Shown in pieces: positions 35,890 through 45,903 of a stretch of 64,000 bases of DNA. Made by a program: the position numbers and the translations under genes. The notes beneath the pieces were generated by a model. That model was given only the letters and a program-made list of their open reading frames with translations, searched no databases and was not told the DNA's origin. This DNA comes from an uncultured Marvinbryantia sp. (GTDB taxonomy: Bacteria > Bacillota > Clostridia > Lachnospirales > Lachnospiraceae), in assembly GCA_934373455.1 (NCBI GenBank), contig CAKRON010000001.1, positions 62,001 to 126,000 of the forward strand, in the 5' to 3' direction. The stretch's first letter is position 1. Every line of letters begins with the position of its first letter.

Positions 35890-35940
35890 AATTTCTCCTC
35901 TTTTGCCTGATTTCAGATTCTGCCTCATCAATATTTAAGA

Positions 35941-37677
35941 CTAGCTCTTTTCGCCCCATATCTTCCCGGCTTTTCTCAGCGGTTCTGTGATCTTCCAGGA
36001 TTTGGAATTATATATGTCATGTATCCTTTTTTCCAGTTCTTCTTCTCTGTTCTTTAAAGACTGAATCTGTATTTCAAGAGACTCTTTTGATTTTCTAAGT
36101 ATCTCCGCTTCTTCTCTACATATTGCTGCTTCTGTTTTCAAATCTTTTATCTCTGTTTCATAATCCAGAATTTTTTCTTCTTTTTCTTTTATCACACCGT
36201 GCAGGTACATGCCGTCCCGGTATGCCTCATCTCCCTGTTTTCTCATATCGTTCTTTAACTGCATATACATATTATTTAATTGCACCAGCCGTTGCTGCTG
36301 ATACAACGTGACATCACTTGCCATCCCTGTGGTATATGCAAAATCATATTCTTTTTCATCTGTCAGCTTTTCAAGATTCTCCAAAAATGCTTCTTCAAAT
36401 ATTTCTCTTGTGAAGTGACCTTCAAAAATGCTCCTTGCATGCTTTCCGATCTGCTCACGCTCTTCTTTTGACAATCTGCTCACATAACAGATCTGTTCTT
36501 TTAATTCCATGACATTTTCATTTTGGAACACAAAACCATTCTGCCCTTTTTCTATATAACCTGCAGTCCCGGTATGGTCAGAACAAATCACTGTTTTTTC
36601 AAGCGCAAATCCTTCTGTTGCCACCACCGGCATAGCATCATCCCGGGAAGGACATATCACACAATCTGCCGACTTCATCATCTCCAGCAGGGCTTCATGA
36701 TCCATCTCATTTCTATATTCAACAGATGTATTTATTTGGGCTGCTCTGCAAAGCTGTTCATATACCGGACTATCCAGTTCTTTTCCAACAAACGTAAATT
36801 GACATTTCTCACCAGTCTCTTCATCCAACTCCTGAATTGCCTGTATCAATACATCCTGACCTTTTCTCTCAGATATGGTTCCAACCGTCAGAAATTTTAT
36901 CTTTTCATGATCTGTCTGTATCTCTGCCTGACATATATCATCAATGCCATATGGCATAATATTACTGTTTTCATAACAAAATCCACTGTTTGAAAATGCT
37001 TTTTGCGAATACTCAGACACAAAAAATACGTGAATCTGTTTACTTAATGATTGCGGAAGATTTTCTTTTACCTGATCCAGAACCATCTTTCCTTCATGTA
37101 TCCACCAGAAAATCGGCAGATTGCACCCAATAAATTTTTTGATTACCGGATATGTCACAACGGTATTGCAGAAAAGCAGATCTGTTCCACTTATCATAGC
37201 CTCAAATATTTCTCCAAATCTACAACACTCTGGATTTTCAGACGCCTTATCCAGCCATCTTATATATTCTCCGATCATTACCGGCAGTCCTGCCTGCAAA
37301 AAATCATCCCTCATGACACCATCTTCCGGAGAAAACAAGAGAACAAAATAGCCAGCTCTTTTCATAAGTCGAACGGCATCCAGGAGCACCAAAGGTGCTC
37401 CTGTTCTTGATAATTCATGTGTAACTACTGCAATCATGCCTTTATACTTCATTTCCGCTGCAAAATTTTCCGGCCAGAAAAATTTCATTTTTAGCGTACT
37501 ATCTAAAGCAGGAATACTTTGCGTCAATTCCAGCTCTTCATCATTCATTTTTGAATAACTGATGCATTGCTGATGCATCCAATTTACAAAATCCGTTTTT
37601 ATTTTTTCTAAATCATTCTGCCGAAATGCAGCATTCATTGCTTCACGTACAGCAAAAAAATCATTTATATAGTTCAT
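35941..37677 (-). CDS. GT4-type glycosyltransferase with C-terminal coiled coil
   Basis: 578 residues. A GT-B core lies at about 75-430, with the GT4 motifs GTISERKGQDVLIQA and CPSRDDAMPVVATEGFALE (the E-x7-E region). Residues 455-560 form a coiled coil. The end reads YNSKSWKITEPLRKAG, a form of the SxSWRxTxPLR motif that recurs at the C-terminus of Gram-positive surface-polysaccharide enzymes. A ruler or scaffold role is a guess. It overlaps the next upstream GT gene by four bases, so both are translated together. Confidence 0.85.
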   Translation of the reverse strand: MNYINDFFAVREAMNAAFRQNDLEKIKTDFVNWMHQQCISYSKMNDEELELTQSIPALDSTLKMKFFWPENFAAEMKYKGMIAVVTHELSRTGAPLVLLDAVRLMKRAGYFVLLFSPEDGVMRDDFLQAGLPVMIGEYIRWLDKASENPECCRFGEIFEAMISGTDLLFCNTVVTYPVIKKFIGCNLPIFWWIHEGKMVLDQVKENLPQSLSKQIHVFFVSEYSQKAFSNSGFCYENSNIMPYGIDDICQAEIQTDHEKIKFLTVGTISERKGQDVLIQAIQELDEETGEKCQFTFVGKELDSPVYEQLCRAAQINTSVEYRNEMDHEALLEMMKSADCVICPSRDDAMPVVATEGFALEKTVICSDHTGTAGYIEKGQNGFVFQNENVMELKEQICYVSRLSKEEREQIGKHARSIFEGHFTREIFEEAFLENLEKLTDEKEYDFAYTTGMASDVTLYQQQRLVQLNNMYMQLKNDMRKQGDEAYRDGMYLHGVIKEKEEKILDYETEIKDLKTEAAICREEAEILRKSKESLEIQIQSLKNREEELEKRIHDIYNSKSWKITEPLRKAGKIWGEKS

Positions 37678-40313
37678 TTATTTTTCCTCATTTTATAAAT
37701 GACATCCATAATCTGCTTTTTAAATGGGAAACGCATATGGATCAGTTTTATCATAAGCTGATAAGTCAGCGTACTTTTTAATATCTGATATTCCTTTGCT
37801 TCCCTGATCCATACTTCATTCGCAGCCGTAATCTGTCCGGACTGAATTTCCTCATCTGCATTTTCTTTTACATATGCTTGATATATAAACTTACGATTAT
37901 ACTGACCGGTCAGGCTCTTGCTTTGTCCTTCTTCCAGTTTAAAGTACAATTCCCGGTATTCTTCTACCATCTGTTCAATTGTCTTTAACTGTTGCTTTGT
38001 GGCTTTTTCCGTTATATTCTGAAGCATTTCAGGGTGATCTTTCAGTTCATTCACATGATTCTGGAATTCTCCCACTGCATTTGCAAGAGACACCGTATAG
38101 CCACACCGATACTCTTTCATTCGATCTCCCGGTGCTCCGATATCTGTCACTATCGCCGGCCGATTATTTACAATTGCCTCTGACAATGTATAGGAATAAG
38201 TTTCAGGCCATATGGATACAATTCCGATAATATCTATTTTATGAAGATCTATCAGCATTTTCAAATCTCTGCTATGGTACGTACCGATTTCTGTGTAATT
38301 CTTTTTCTGTATATTATGTAAATCTGCATCACCAATTGTTCCAAAGGTAAACCAGTGTATATCCTCTGCCCCGGTCCGAATGATATTCTTCACAATCTGA
38401 CTGCCTTTTGCCACACTTAATCCACCGATAAAAGCAACCCTGAGTTTATATTTTTCTTTCTTTTCTTTCAGATGGATACTCTTTTCTTCTGTCTGAGAAC
38501 GATAGATGGTTTCTCCATCACATAAAATCAGTTCTGCACAAATCTTGCCTCTAAAATCTGGATCATCCGGCAGCATACATTCTATTCGGGCTACAATTCC
38601 TTTCGTATAATCAATACTGGAAAGATTCACAGGGATATAGCTCTCTTTTCCTGCTTCATTTACGGTTCTCAGATAAAATACTTCTGTCAGAGGATTCATC
38701 TGATACGCATTGACCCAGCCCTTCAGCAGATAATTTGATCCATGTTCTTCTATTTTGTCTATGTCAAATGTAAATTCTTCCCTTTGCTCCCTTGGAAATG
38801 TACCATCAACAGATATCTGCGGAGCATTATCCATACCATGCTCTATGACTGTATATTTTTCTTCAAACTCCGGATATATTTCCATATAATGTTCTTTTGC
38901 ATTTTCTGATGGGAAAACCACTTTACTGCAAGTATCCAAAATCTTACGTATTCTTATTCTCCACATCGTAAGATAATCTACTGTCTCAATCAATCCTGCC
39001 GTATCCCGCAGACATTTCTTACACTGCTTCGTATCCTCTTTGCAGCATGCTTTTCCGTCTTTCGACAAAAGTCTTACGGTCGGACAGATATAATAAAAAT
39101 CATGACAGGTCAATACCAGCGGTATATTCTTTTCTTTCGCAAGCGTAAAGATATCAAAAGAAAGTCCGATGATATGATGCACATGAACCACATCTATCGC
39201 AAATGCCTCCAGAATCGTATCCAGAACCCTGCGGATCTCTCTGTTAGAATCCAGCATAATATCATCTGCTTTTCCTACATAAAAAGCAAATTCATATTCT
39301 TTCCCATCACAATATATCGTCAGGCATAATGTTTCCACATTTCTTGCAAGAACAAATACATTATTCTCCTTACTTAGCCCATCTTTTAAATCTCTGACAT
39401 GAAACTGTGTTCCACCGATATTATCATTTCTTCCAACCTTAAAGTCCGAATGTAACATATAAAGAATATTCTTTTTTCCATTGGATAACTTAAAAAACAG
39501 ATCTACATTATCGCAAATATATTTATTAGGATTGTCTCTGCAATAGACTGCATTATTGTGCATCTGAATCGGATATCTGTCTTCCAGTATTCTTTCATGC
39601 TGTTGAATCAGTTTTTCTTTTTCTTTGGATATAAATGATTTGGTTCCGCTATGGTAAATATATACATTGTCACACATTGCATGGATATACCCGGCTTGTT
39701 CTGCCCGGTTACAGAAATCATTTTCTTCTCCATATCCTCGCTGGAAAGTCTCTGAATCAAATCCACCGATTTTTTCAATGACTTCTCTTTTTACCAACAT
39801 ACAAAATCCATGTGCCACTGTAATTCTTGGATAGTCACAGAAACTGACACGCTCCACCACTTCTGCTGCCTGATCGATGGTCAGGTAATCCGGCAGGCGG
39901 TTTTCCTCACAGAATACCGGTACCGAACATAACGTCGCATTATTGGATAACGGCGTTACTGTTCCTATTGTCTCTGAACTATATGCGCACTTCAGCATAT
40001 TTTCTAACCAGTTCTTTGTAACCACTGTATCCGAATTCAGCAATAACACATCATTCTCCGATGACTGACTCATACCCAGGTTGATATTCGCCGAAAATCC
40101 CTGATTCTTTTCATTATGAAACACAAGAATATGTTCTGACTTCTGTTCCTCCAGGTAAGGATAAATTCTTTCATCCGGACTGTTATCATTAATCAGGATC
40201 AGTCTGTGCACAGATAAATCCGTGTTTTTTTTCAAACTTTCCACGCATATCTGTAAATCTTCAAATGCATTATAAATTGGTATCACAATATCCACATGTT
40301 TATTTCTTTTCAT
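37674..40313 (-). CDS. Bifunctional glycosyltransferase (GT2 plus GT4) with inserted beta domain
   Basis: About 879 residues from the ATG at 40313 (GGAAG upstream; starts further up at 40325 and 40352 would overlap the previous gene more). The N-terminal GT2 domain (1-260) has VDIVIPIYNAFEDL and LLLNSDTVV (DxD). Then a GT4 GT-B domain begins near 275 with GGTQFHVRDL and VVHVHHIIGLS. Its two halves are split at about residues 505-620 by a beta-rich segment (FTFDIDKIEEHGSNYLLKGW). The second half resumes LRVAFIGGLSVAKGSQI. Such dual enzymes add two sugars in succession to a repeating unit. Confidence 0.85.
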   Translation of the reverse strand: MKRNKHVDIVIPIYNAFEDLQICVESLKKNTDLSVHRLILINDNSPDERIYPYLEEQKSEHILVFHNEKNQGFSANINLGMSQSSENDVLLLNSDTVVTKNWLENMLKCAYSSETIGTVTPLSNNATLCSVPVFCEENRLPDYLTIDQAAEVVERVSFCDYPRITVAHGFCMLVKREVIEKIGGFDSETFQRGYGEENDFCNRAEQAGYIHAMCDNVYIYHSGTKSFISKEKEKLIQQHERILEDRYPIQMHNNAVYCRDNPNKYICDNVDLFFKLSNGKKNILYMLHSDFKVGRNDNIGGTQFHVRDLKDGLSKENNVFVLARNVETLCLTIYCDGKEYEFAFYVGKADDIMLDSNREIRRVLDTILEAFAIDVVHVHHIIGLSFDIFTLAKEKNIPLVLTCHDFYYICPTVRLLSKDGKACCKEDTKQCKKCLRDTAGLIETVDYLTMWRIRIRKILDTCSKVVFPSENAKEHYMEIYPEFEEKYTVIEHGMDNAPQISVDGTFPREQREEFTFDIDKIEEHGSNYLLKGWVNAYQMNPLTEVFYLRTVNEAGKESYIPVNLSSIDYTKGIVARIECMLPDDPDFRGKICAELILCDGETIYRSQTEEKSIHLKEKKEKYKLRVAFIGGLSVAKGSQIVKNIIRTGAEDIHWFTFGTIGDADLHNIQKKNYTEIGTYHSRDLKMLIDLHKIDIIGIVSIWPETYSYTLSEAIVNNRPAIVTDIGAPGDRMKEYRCGYTVSLANAVGEFQNHVNELKDHPEMLQNITEKATKQQLKTIEQMVEEYRELYFKLEEGQSKSLTGQYNRKFIYQAYVKENADEEIQSGQITAANEVWIREAKEYQILKSTLTYQLMIKLIHMRFPFKKQIMDVIYKMRKNK

Positions 40314-41703
40314 ACTCTTCCTCATAACATATATCCACAATCTTCTTTCCATGTTTTTCCATGGAAAATTCTAATTCTGCCTTACATATATTATCATTCC
40401 ATCTTTCCAGAATGCTCTTATTCACAGACAGTTCTCTTAAACACTTCTTTATTTCCGACCGAAGATCCCCATGTAAGATTTTTCCCATCTCCTCTTTTCC
40501 TTCCAGAAGGATCCGTGCTCCTACATGTTCAGATACAATCACCGGCACACCATAACTGAGAGCCTCCATAACCACCAGTCCAAAGGTCTCTTTCCATATA
40601 CTTGGCACCAGAATTACATCATTTTCATTCATCACGTTTTCCATTTCCGAATCAGAATAAGGCTGATTCTGCTGCCAGAATTCTTCCTTTGACGATACCG
40701 TTCCAAAATATGTATTTAATATCATATCACAGCCTTCCTGATACAATTCTCTGACGCTGTCATAAAGTATCGAAAAACCTTTAAAGACATTATTGCCACC
40801 AAGGAATCCGATCTGAAGCGTTGATCCGTAATTTCTTTTCCGTCTTCGGTCTGTGCAGCTGCTGTTTGTAATCGGAATAACACAATGCTTCACGTCTCCG
40901 ATTCTTTTCATAAATTCTATTTTTGAAATCTCACTGTTAAAATGATAAAAATCTATTTTTTCAAAAATATTTTTATAATGTCTTTCCAATTTCTGATACT
41001 TCGGTATTTCAGTGTATACCACGTCTTTTGACTGTGTATCAGATACCGATTGAACGGATTCTGTCTCCCGTTTCAAGATAACCCGGGCCTTGAACTGCGT
41101 CAGAAGATCCAATATCCTTTTTCCGGCTGTTGTTTGCAATATACGCTGCACGACAGCTGCCTGATCCAGTATCAGATGGGTCGTAGAAAAAGCATTCCTG
41201 CAGCATACACTGCATTTTCCCCAGTCTTTTTCTGTACAGTTCTGTTCTTCTTTCATTAATGTCATAACCGGACAAAGTCCAAAATAATCATGAGAAGTAT
41301 AAACTATACGAATCTTCAGCTGTTTTGCAGCCCGAAAGAAGCTTTCATGTATCCCCATCAGACTGTGTACATGAATCACATCCGGCTTCACATTCTTCAG
41401 AAATTTTATATAAACCTGAAAGCCCGCTTCACTCATATACCACTCAAAATCTTTGATTCCGCTTCCCAGTGGTATCGGGAGAGGATTTTGAATCCTGTAA
41501 CAATCGGTTCTCTGATGCGATGCTTCTTTTTTTATTTTAATATGACTGCTGTTTCTTTTATAAATAGAACCAGGATAGAGAAGCGATACTTTATATCCCA
41601 TATTCTCTTCTGCTTCTATCAGATCCAGTGCATATTTTATCATTCCCCCACCCCGGTAAGGAGGTATCCCATATAGATAGTGCAATATATGCATTTTACT
41701 CAT
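40300..41703 (-). CDS. GT4-type glycosyltransferase
   Basis: 467 residues. The N-terminal domain opens with a glycine-rich acceptor-binding segment (YRGGGMIKYALDL) and DVIHVHSLMG. The C-terminal donor-binding domain has IGFLGGNNVFKGFSI and VPSIWKETFGLVVMEALSYG with the two GT4 glutamates. A Cys-rich stretch (CTEKDWGKCSVCC) in the first domain resembles a similar one in the downstream dual GT. Works in the cytoplasm on a lipid-linked acceptor by family analogy. It overlaps the ATPase gene upstream by eight bases. Confidence 0.9.
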   Translation of the reverse strand: MSKMHILHYLYGIPPYRGGGMIKYALDLIEAEENMGYKVSLLYPGSIYKRNSSHIKIKKEASHQRTDCYRIQNPLPIPLGSGIKDFEWYMSEAGFQVYIKFLKNVKPDVIHVHSLMGIHESFFRAAKQLKIRIVYTSHDYFGLCPVMTLMKEEQNCTEKDWGKCSVCCRNAFSTTHLILDQAAVVQRILQTTAGKRILDLLTQFKARVILKRETESVQSVSDTQSKDVVYTEIPKYQKLERHYKNIFEKIDFYHFNSEISKIEFMKRIGDVKHCVIPITNSSCTDRRRKRNYGSTLQIGFLGGNNVFKGFSILYDSVRELYQEGCDMILNTYFGTVSSKEEFWQQNQPYSDSEMENVMNENDVILVPSIWKETFGLVVMEALSYGVPVIVSEHVGARILLEGKEEMGKILHGDLRSEIKKCLRELSVNKSILERWNDNICKAELEFSMEKHGKKIVDICYEEEYEKK

Positions 41704-43003
41704 TTACCTTCCACGATACATCCACGTTCACAACACCATATATATCTCTCTGCTGATCGTCTTCTACGTGCACTTCAATCAGATCAAACAGTCCATCATA
41801 CATATAATCTTCTGCAATATTAATCAGTTTTACATCCAGATAATAGTCTCCCTGACAAAGATGCGTCTGATCTATCGTGCAGACTGCTTTTCTTAGTTTC
41901 ATTTCTTTTGTTTTTATTTTCGTTCCAAAGCAGAGTACCCCATCTTTCCGGATTAACTCAACTACCATTTGAATCGGTACTTCCGGATATTCCCGGTCAC
42001 ATTCTATCTCTATTTTCATCACATCCTGAGATGAAAATGTCTGAGCCGGTTCATCTTTTTCATTCATCAGATGAACTTTTGTTAATTTGATCTCTCCTCT
42101 GCCCTCTCTTCTGGCTTCCGGTGCACACTGAGGCGTCACATCCCGGCAGCTCTCATTACGTTTCTGACGCTGTATTTCTTTAAGCTCCTGATTCTCCCCA
42201 CCGTCTGTCAGGCCAGCTTCATTTTGAAGAGCCATGCGCTTTTCCAGAGCCATTCGTTCCAGTCGTTCTGTCTCCAGTGCATTCAGATACTCTTCGCAGA
42301 TCTTTCTGGCAGGTCCGTCTTTTTTGATAATTCCATTATCAATCCAGATTGCCCGATCGCACAATTCTTCTACTTGTCCAAGGGCGTGAGATACAATCAC
42401 AATCGTAACGCCCTCACTTTTCAGATCTTTTAATTTATTAAAGCATTTTTTCTGAAATGCCATATCTCCTACTGCAAGGATTTCATCAATCAGCAGAATA
42501 TCCGCATTTACATTAATGGCAACAGAAAATGCCAGACGCATATACATTCCTGATGAATATGTCCGAACCGGATTATCAATAAACTCTTCCAGTTCTGAAA
42601 ATCGGATAATATCATTTAAACGTTTATCTACTTCTTTTGCCTTAATTCCAAATATCGAGGCATTGATATAAATATTTTCTCTTCCGCTCATGTCCGGATG
42701 AAATCCGGCACCAAGCTCAATCAGGCTGCAGACACGTCCCTCTATGTCTATCGTTCCACTATTCGGACGTAAAATGCGAGTCAGTAATTTTAACGTTGTG
42801 CTCTTACCGCATCCATTTTTTCCAATCAGCCCGACAGACTCTCCTTTTTTTACCGCAAAACTAATTCCTTTCAATACTTCTCTGGTCTCGTATTTATTTC
42901 TGTTCCAATGAACAATACGTTCCCTCAGCATGTGACCTTTGTCTTTATATACTTTAAAATGTTTATGTATATCACATACTTCTATTGCATTTTCAGTACC
43001 CAT
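41696..43003 (-). CDS. Polysaccharide/teichoic acid ABC exporter ATPase with C-terminal glycan-binding domain (Wzt type)
   Basis: 435 residues. The ATPase domain (1-240) has Walker A GKNGCGKST, TYSSGMYMRLAF as the teichoic/O-antigen form of the signature, and ILLIDEILAVGD as Walker B. A linker rich in Glu/Arg leads to a C-terminal beta-sandwich (290-435; from EIKLTKVHLMNEKDEP to the end) like the Wzt carbohydrate-binding domain that recognises the end-cap of the finished polymer. This implies a polymer with a defined terminal modification. Its stop-start junction with the permease gene is one base. Confidence 0.9.
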   Translation of the reverse strand: MGTENAIEVCDIHKHFKVYKDKGHMLRERIVHWNRNKYETREVLKGISFAVKKGESVGLIGKNGCGKSTTLKLLTRILRPNSGTIDIEGRVCSLIELGAGFHPDMSGRENIYINASIFGIKAKEVDKRLNDIIRFSELEEFIDNPVRTYSSGMYMRLAFSVAINVNADILLIDEILAVGDMAFQKKCFNKLKDLKSEGVTIVIVSHALGQVEELCDRAIWIDNGIIKKDGPARKICEEYLNALETERLERMALEKRMALQNEAGLTDGGENQELKEIQRQKRNESCRDVTPQCAPEARREGRGEIKLTKVHLMNEKDEPAQTFSSQDVMKIEIECDREYPEVPIQMVVELIRKDGVLCFGTKIKTKEMKLRKAVCTIDQTHLCQGDYYLDVKLINIAEDYMYDGLFDLIEVHVEDDQQRDIYGVVNVDVSWKVNE

Positions 43004-43779
43004 TATAATTCCTCCGCAAAGTCACCTTCCAGCTTCATAAAAATCACTTCTCCGATCAACAGCAGAACCATTCCTTCTGCCAGACTTCCAAACATGGTAA
43101 GCATGGTCGGCATCTGGTGATAATACAATATATTGTGATAGGAACTGACTATCAGTGTCATAGGATTCAATAATAAAATTTTGCAGATGACATCCGGAAG
43201 CGTATCAAATGCATACATAATCGGTGTTGCCCAGATCCACGCCATTAAAAGCACTCCTACGATATATTCCATATCTCTTAAATATACCGTTACACTGGCA
43301 AAAAACAATGCGAATCCAAGTGCAATAATATATTCTGTCAGCCATACCACCGGAAGCAGTAACACATGAACACTGATTCCTGTACCAGATATGATAATAA
43401 ATAAAAAAACAGGAATAAATCCCAGCAGCATATTTACAAATTTCGCTGTAACAGAGGCAATCGTCAGGATTTCCCTCGGGAAGTAAATCTTCTTTGTCAT
43501 ATCTGAATTGGCAATGATACTTCCTGCTCCCTGACTTAAGGATTCTGCAAAGAAATTCCACGGAATGATACCTATCATAAGATAAATATAGTAATTCTCT
43601 ATGCTGTTTGGAAAAATAAAAGTAAATACTATGGTATAGATCACAATCTGAAAAAAGGGATTTAAAAATGTCCACAACATTCCAAGGACAGATTTCTGAT
43701 ATCGTCCACGCAATTCTCTTTTTACAAGACTATAGATCATATCCCTGTAATCCCATATGTCTTTTAGTTTACTTTTCAT
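43003..43779 (-). CDS. Polysaccharide/teichoic acid ABC exporter permease (Wzm/TagG)
   Basis: 258 residues from the ATG at 43779 with a perfect AAGGAG site (an upstream ATG at 43824 lacks one). The N-terminal amphipathic block DIWDYRDMIYSLVKRELRGRYQKS and six membrane segments match ABC-2 permeases of O-antigen and wall teichoic acid exporters. It is the first gene of the leftward operon that contains the GTs and LTA-synthase-like gene. It pairs with the Wzt-type ATPase immediately downstream. Confidence 0.92.
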   Translation of the reverse strand: MKSKLKDIWDYRDMIYSLVKRELRGRYQKSVLGMLWTFLNPFFQIVIYTIVFTFIFPNSIENYYIYLMIGIIPWNFFAESLSQGAGSIIANSDMTKKIYFPREILTIASVTAKFVNMLLGFIPVFLFIIISGTGISVHVLLLPVVWLTEYIIALGFALFFASVTVYLRDMEYIVGVLLMAWIWATPIMYAFDTLPDVICKILLLNPMTLIVSSYHNILYYHQMPTMLTMFGSLAEGMVLLLIGEVIFMKLEGDFAEEL

Positions 43780-43899
43780 TTCTTCTCCTTTTCTTCTGAT
43801 TTCAGATAAAGTAGATATTATCATACGATATTATGAAACGCAAGTTTCCCGATTATTCTTATAAAATCTGGCTTTTTTTATGTCATATATTGTTTTTAT

Positions 43900-43928
43900 T
43901 TTACTTATATCCAATATTACTTTATAAT
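43900..43928 (+). promoter_or_regulatory. Promoter of the GT8-GT2 operon
   Basis: TTTACT (43900-43905) and perfect TATAAT (43923-43928) with 17-base spacing lie 36 bases before the GT8 ATG, in the 184-base divergent region. Confidence 0.65.
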
Positions 43929-43963
43929 ATTCTTTAATTTAACAACAGTCAAAGGACATTCAT

Positions 43964-44941
43964 ATGAACATCGTATATATTGCTACCGATTCCTACACAT
44001 CTTTGCTTGGAATCTCTATGTTATCTCTTTTTGAGAATAATCAGGCACTACAGGAACTGAACATTTTTGTTCTTTCTCCTGATCTGAGTACCGATAACCT
44101 GAACATTTTACAGACGCTTGCAGAACGGTATCACAGACCACTTACTCTCTGTGATATTTCAGATTTTAAAGATCACTTTCCTTTTGCATTCCGCACGTCC
44201 GGTTTTCATAACATTGTGCTGGCACGTCTGGTTCTCACCCATTATCTGCCGGCAAACCTGCAGTCCGTTCTTTATCTGGACTGTGATGTCATCGTAAATG
44301 GATCCTTAGCAGAATTGGAACAGACAAAGCTTGACGGCTATGCTTTTGCTGCCGTTCCGGAACTATGCATGCCGGATGCCCAGAAAAAGGCCATCGGTCT
44401 GGAAAAATCAGACATTTACTATAATGCAGGCATCATGATGATCAATCTGAATTACTGGCGTAGCACTCATTTGGACCGTCAGTTTATTGACTACTATGCC
44501 TCTGTAAACGGTCAGCTTTTATACTCTGACCAGGATATTGTGAATCATTGCTGCAAGGGTCATATTTTAACACTTTCTCATAAGTATAATCTGGCACCTG
44601 TACTGCATTATTTTCCGCGCTTTTTTATAAAGACCTATCAGTCGGCCTACTACTGCCGCAGTCGCAAAGATTACCAGGATATTCTCAAATATCCTGTCAT
44701 GATCCATTATCTCGGAGATGAGCGGCCCTGGATACGCGGAAATTTCAATCCGTACCGAAAAGTATTCGAACAATATAAAAAAATGTCTCCATGGAAAGAC
44801 GAACCACTTATTACTGGAAGAGAGCTCTATCTTTTCTGTTATCACATACTGAACTGTATTACCAGAATCTGCCCATGGTTTCGAAAAGCGTTTACCAAAT
44901 GGATTGGCATTCGCTACTATACTATCATAAATAAAAAATAG
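43964..44941 (+). CDS. GT8-family glycosyltransferase
   Basis: 325 residues. The start MNIVYIATDSYTSLLGISML is the typical nucleotide-binding opening of GT8. The metal-binding DxD is in VLYLDCDVIVNG; further GT8 blocks are YYNAGIMMINL, YSDQDIVNHCC and HYLGDERPW. Relatives include LPS glucosyl- and galactosyltransferases. It works in the cytoplasm with a UDP-sugar. AAAGGA precedes the ATG. It is transcribed opposite to the main operon together with the GT2 gene 11 bases downstream. Confidence 0.93.
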   Translation: MNIVYIATDSYTSLLGISMLSLFENNQALQELNIFVLSPDLSTDNLNILQTLAERYHRPLTLCDISDFKDHFPFAFRTSGFHNIVLARLVLTHYLPANLQSVLYLDCDVIVNGSLAELEQTKLDGYAFAAVPELCMPDAQKKAIGLEKSDIYYNAGIMMINLNYWRSTHLDRQFIDYYASVNGQLLYSDQDIVNHCCKGHILTLSHKYNLAPVLHYFPRFFIKTYQSAYYCRSRKDYQDILKYPVMIHYLGDERPWIRGNFNPYRKVFEQYKKMSPWKDEPLITGRELYLFCYHILNCITRICPWFRKAFTKWIGIRYYTIINKK

Positions 44942-44952
44942 GACGACCTGAT

Positions 44953-45891
44953 ATGAAACATTTACCTGAAATCAATATTTTACTATCTGCTTATAATGGC
45001 GAAGCCTATCTGGAAGAACAGCTGGACAGTATCTTCCATCAGACTTTCCAGAATTTCACTTTATATATACGTGATGATGCTTCCACAGATGGCACAGTAC
45101 CTCTGTTAAAGTCCTACCTGGAAAAACATCCGGATTACGCCGCCAAAACCATACTTTTATCTGAAGATACCCCAAAGAATCTGGGGTACATGGGAAGTTT
45201 CTGGACGCTCCTTGCGAATTCGAAACCGGCTGATTATTATGCTTTTTGCGATCAGGATGATGTCTGGCTTCCGGATAAACTTGCCGCCGGAATCCAATAT
45301 CTGAATAAAGAAGATTTCTCTATCCCTCTTCTTTATTTCTCTGGTTTCCATTACTGTGATCAGAATTTAAATATTCTCCATGATGCACCCCGGATATCTC
45401 TTCCGGTCACTTTTCGGGATGTACTTTTTTATACTCCCGCATTTGGATTTTCCATTATTATAAATCAAACTCTACGAGAATTGGCTTTAAAATCTTCTGA
45501 TCTTTCCGGGCTTCCCCATGACGGATGGGTGCAGAAAATTGCCGCAGCATTTGGAAAAATACTTTATAATCCTGACTGCATGGCACTTTACCGCCGCCAT
45601 GACAGTGCCATCACCTCCAGTAATGCCAGATTATTCTCTGCCATTGTATATTGGATAAAAAATGATCTGTTTGGCAGTACCATGAAAGATACTCATTTTG
45701 TATTAAATCGTTTTATGCAGGAATATGGTTCTTCACTTTCTTCCGGCGACAGAGAACTTCTTGCTCTGTATACCGGCAGCAACCTCTCCGTCTGTGACTG
45801 GTTTCGACGTTTTTCTTATAAAAAAAGACTCCGCCCATCTACAGGCGGAGACCTTGCATTACGCATTTGTTTTTTCTTTTGCCGATATTAA
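44953..45891 (+). CDS. GT2-family glycosyltransferase, rhamnosyltransferase-like
   Basis: 312 residues. The N-terminal GT-A motif EINILLSAYNGEAYLEEQLDS, catalytic DDASTDGT, and the FCDQDDVWLPDKL motif are typical of RgpB/RfbN-like rhamnosyltransferases. With rmlABC in the same locus, dTDP-rhamnose is a likely donor; this is inference. Its 3' coding end contains the terminator used by the convergent minus-strand operon, and its own terminator lies in the coding end of the DUF2304 gene. Confidence 0.9.
   Translation: MKHLPEINILLSAYNGEAYLEEQLDSIFHQTFQNFTLYIRDDASTDGTVPLLKSYLEKHPDYAAKTILLSEDTPKNLGYMGSFWTLLANSKPADYYAFCDQDDVWLPDKLAAGIQYLNKEDFSIPLLYFSGFHYCDQNLNILHDAPRISLPVTFRDVLFYTPAFGFSIIINQTLRELALKSSDLSGLPHDGWVQKIAAAFGKILYNPDCMALYRRHDSAITSSNARLFSAIVYWIKNDLFGSTMKDTHFVLNRFMQEYGSSLSSGDRELLALYTGSNLSVCDWFRRFSYKKRLRPSTGGDLALRICFFFCRY
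45821..45850 (-). terminator. Terminator of the minus-strand glf operon, inside the GT2 gene
   Basis: On the minus strand CTCCGCC (45844-45850) pairs with GGCGGAG (45829-45835) and is followed by TCTTTTTTTAT. It lies within the last codons of the convergent GT2 gene. Confidence 0.65.
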
Positions 45892-45903
45892 CTTCAGATC
45901 TCA

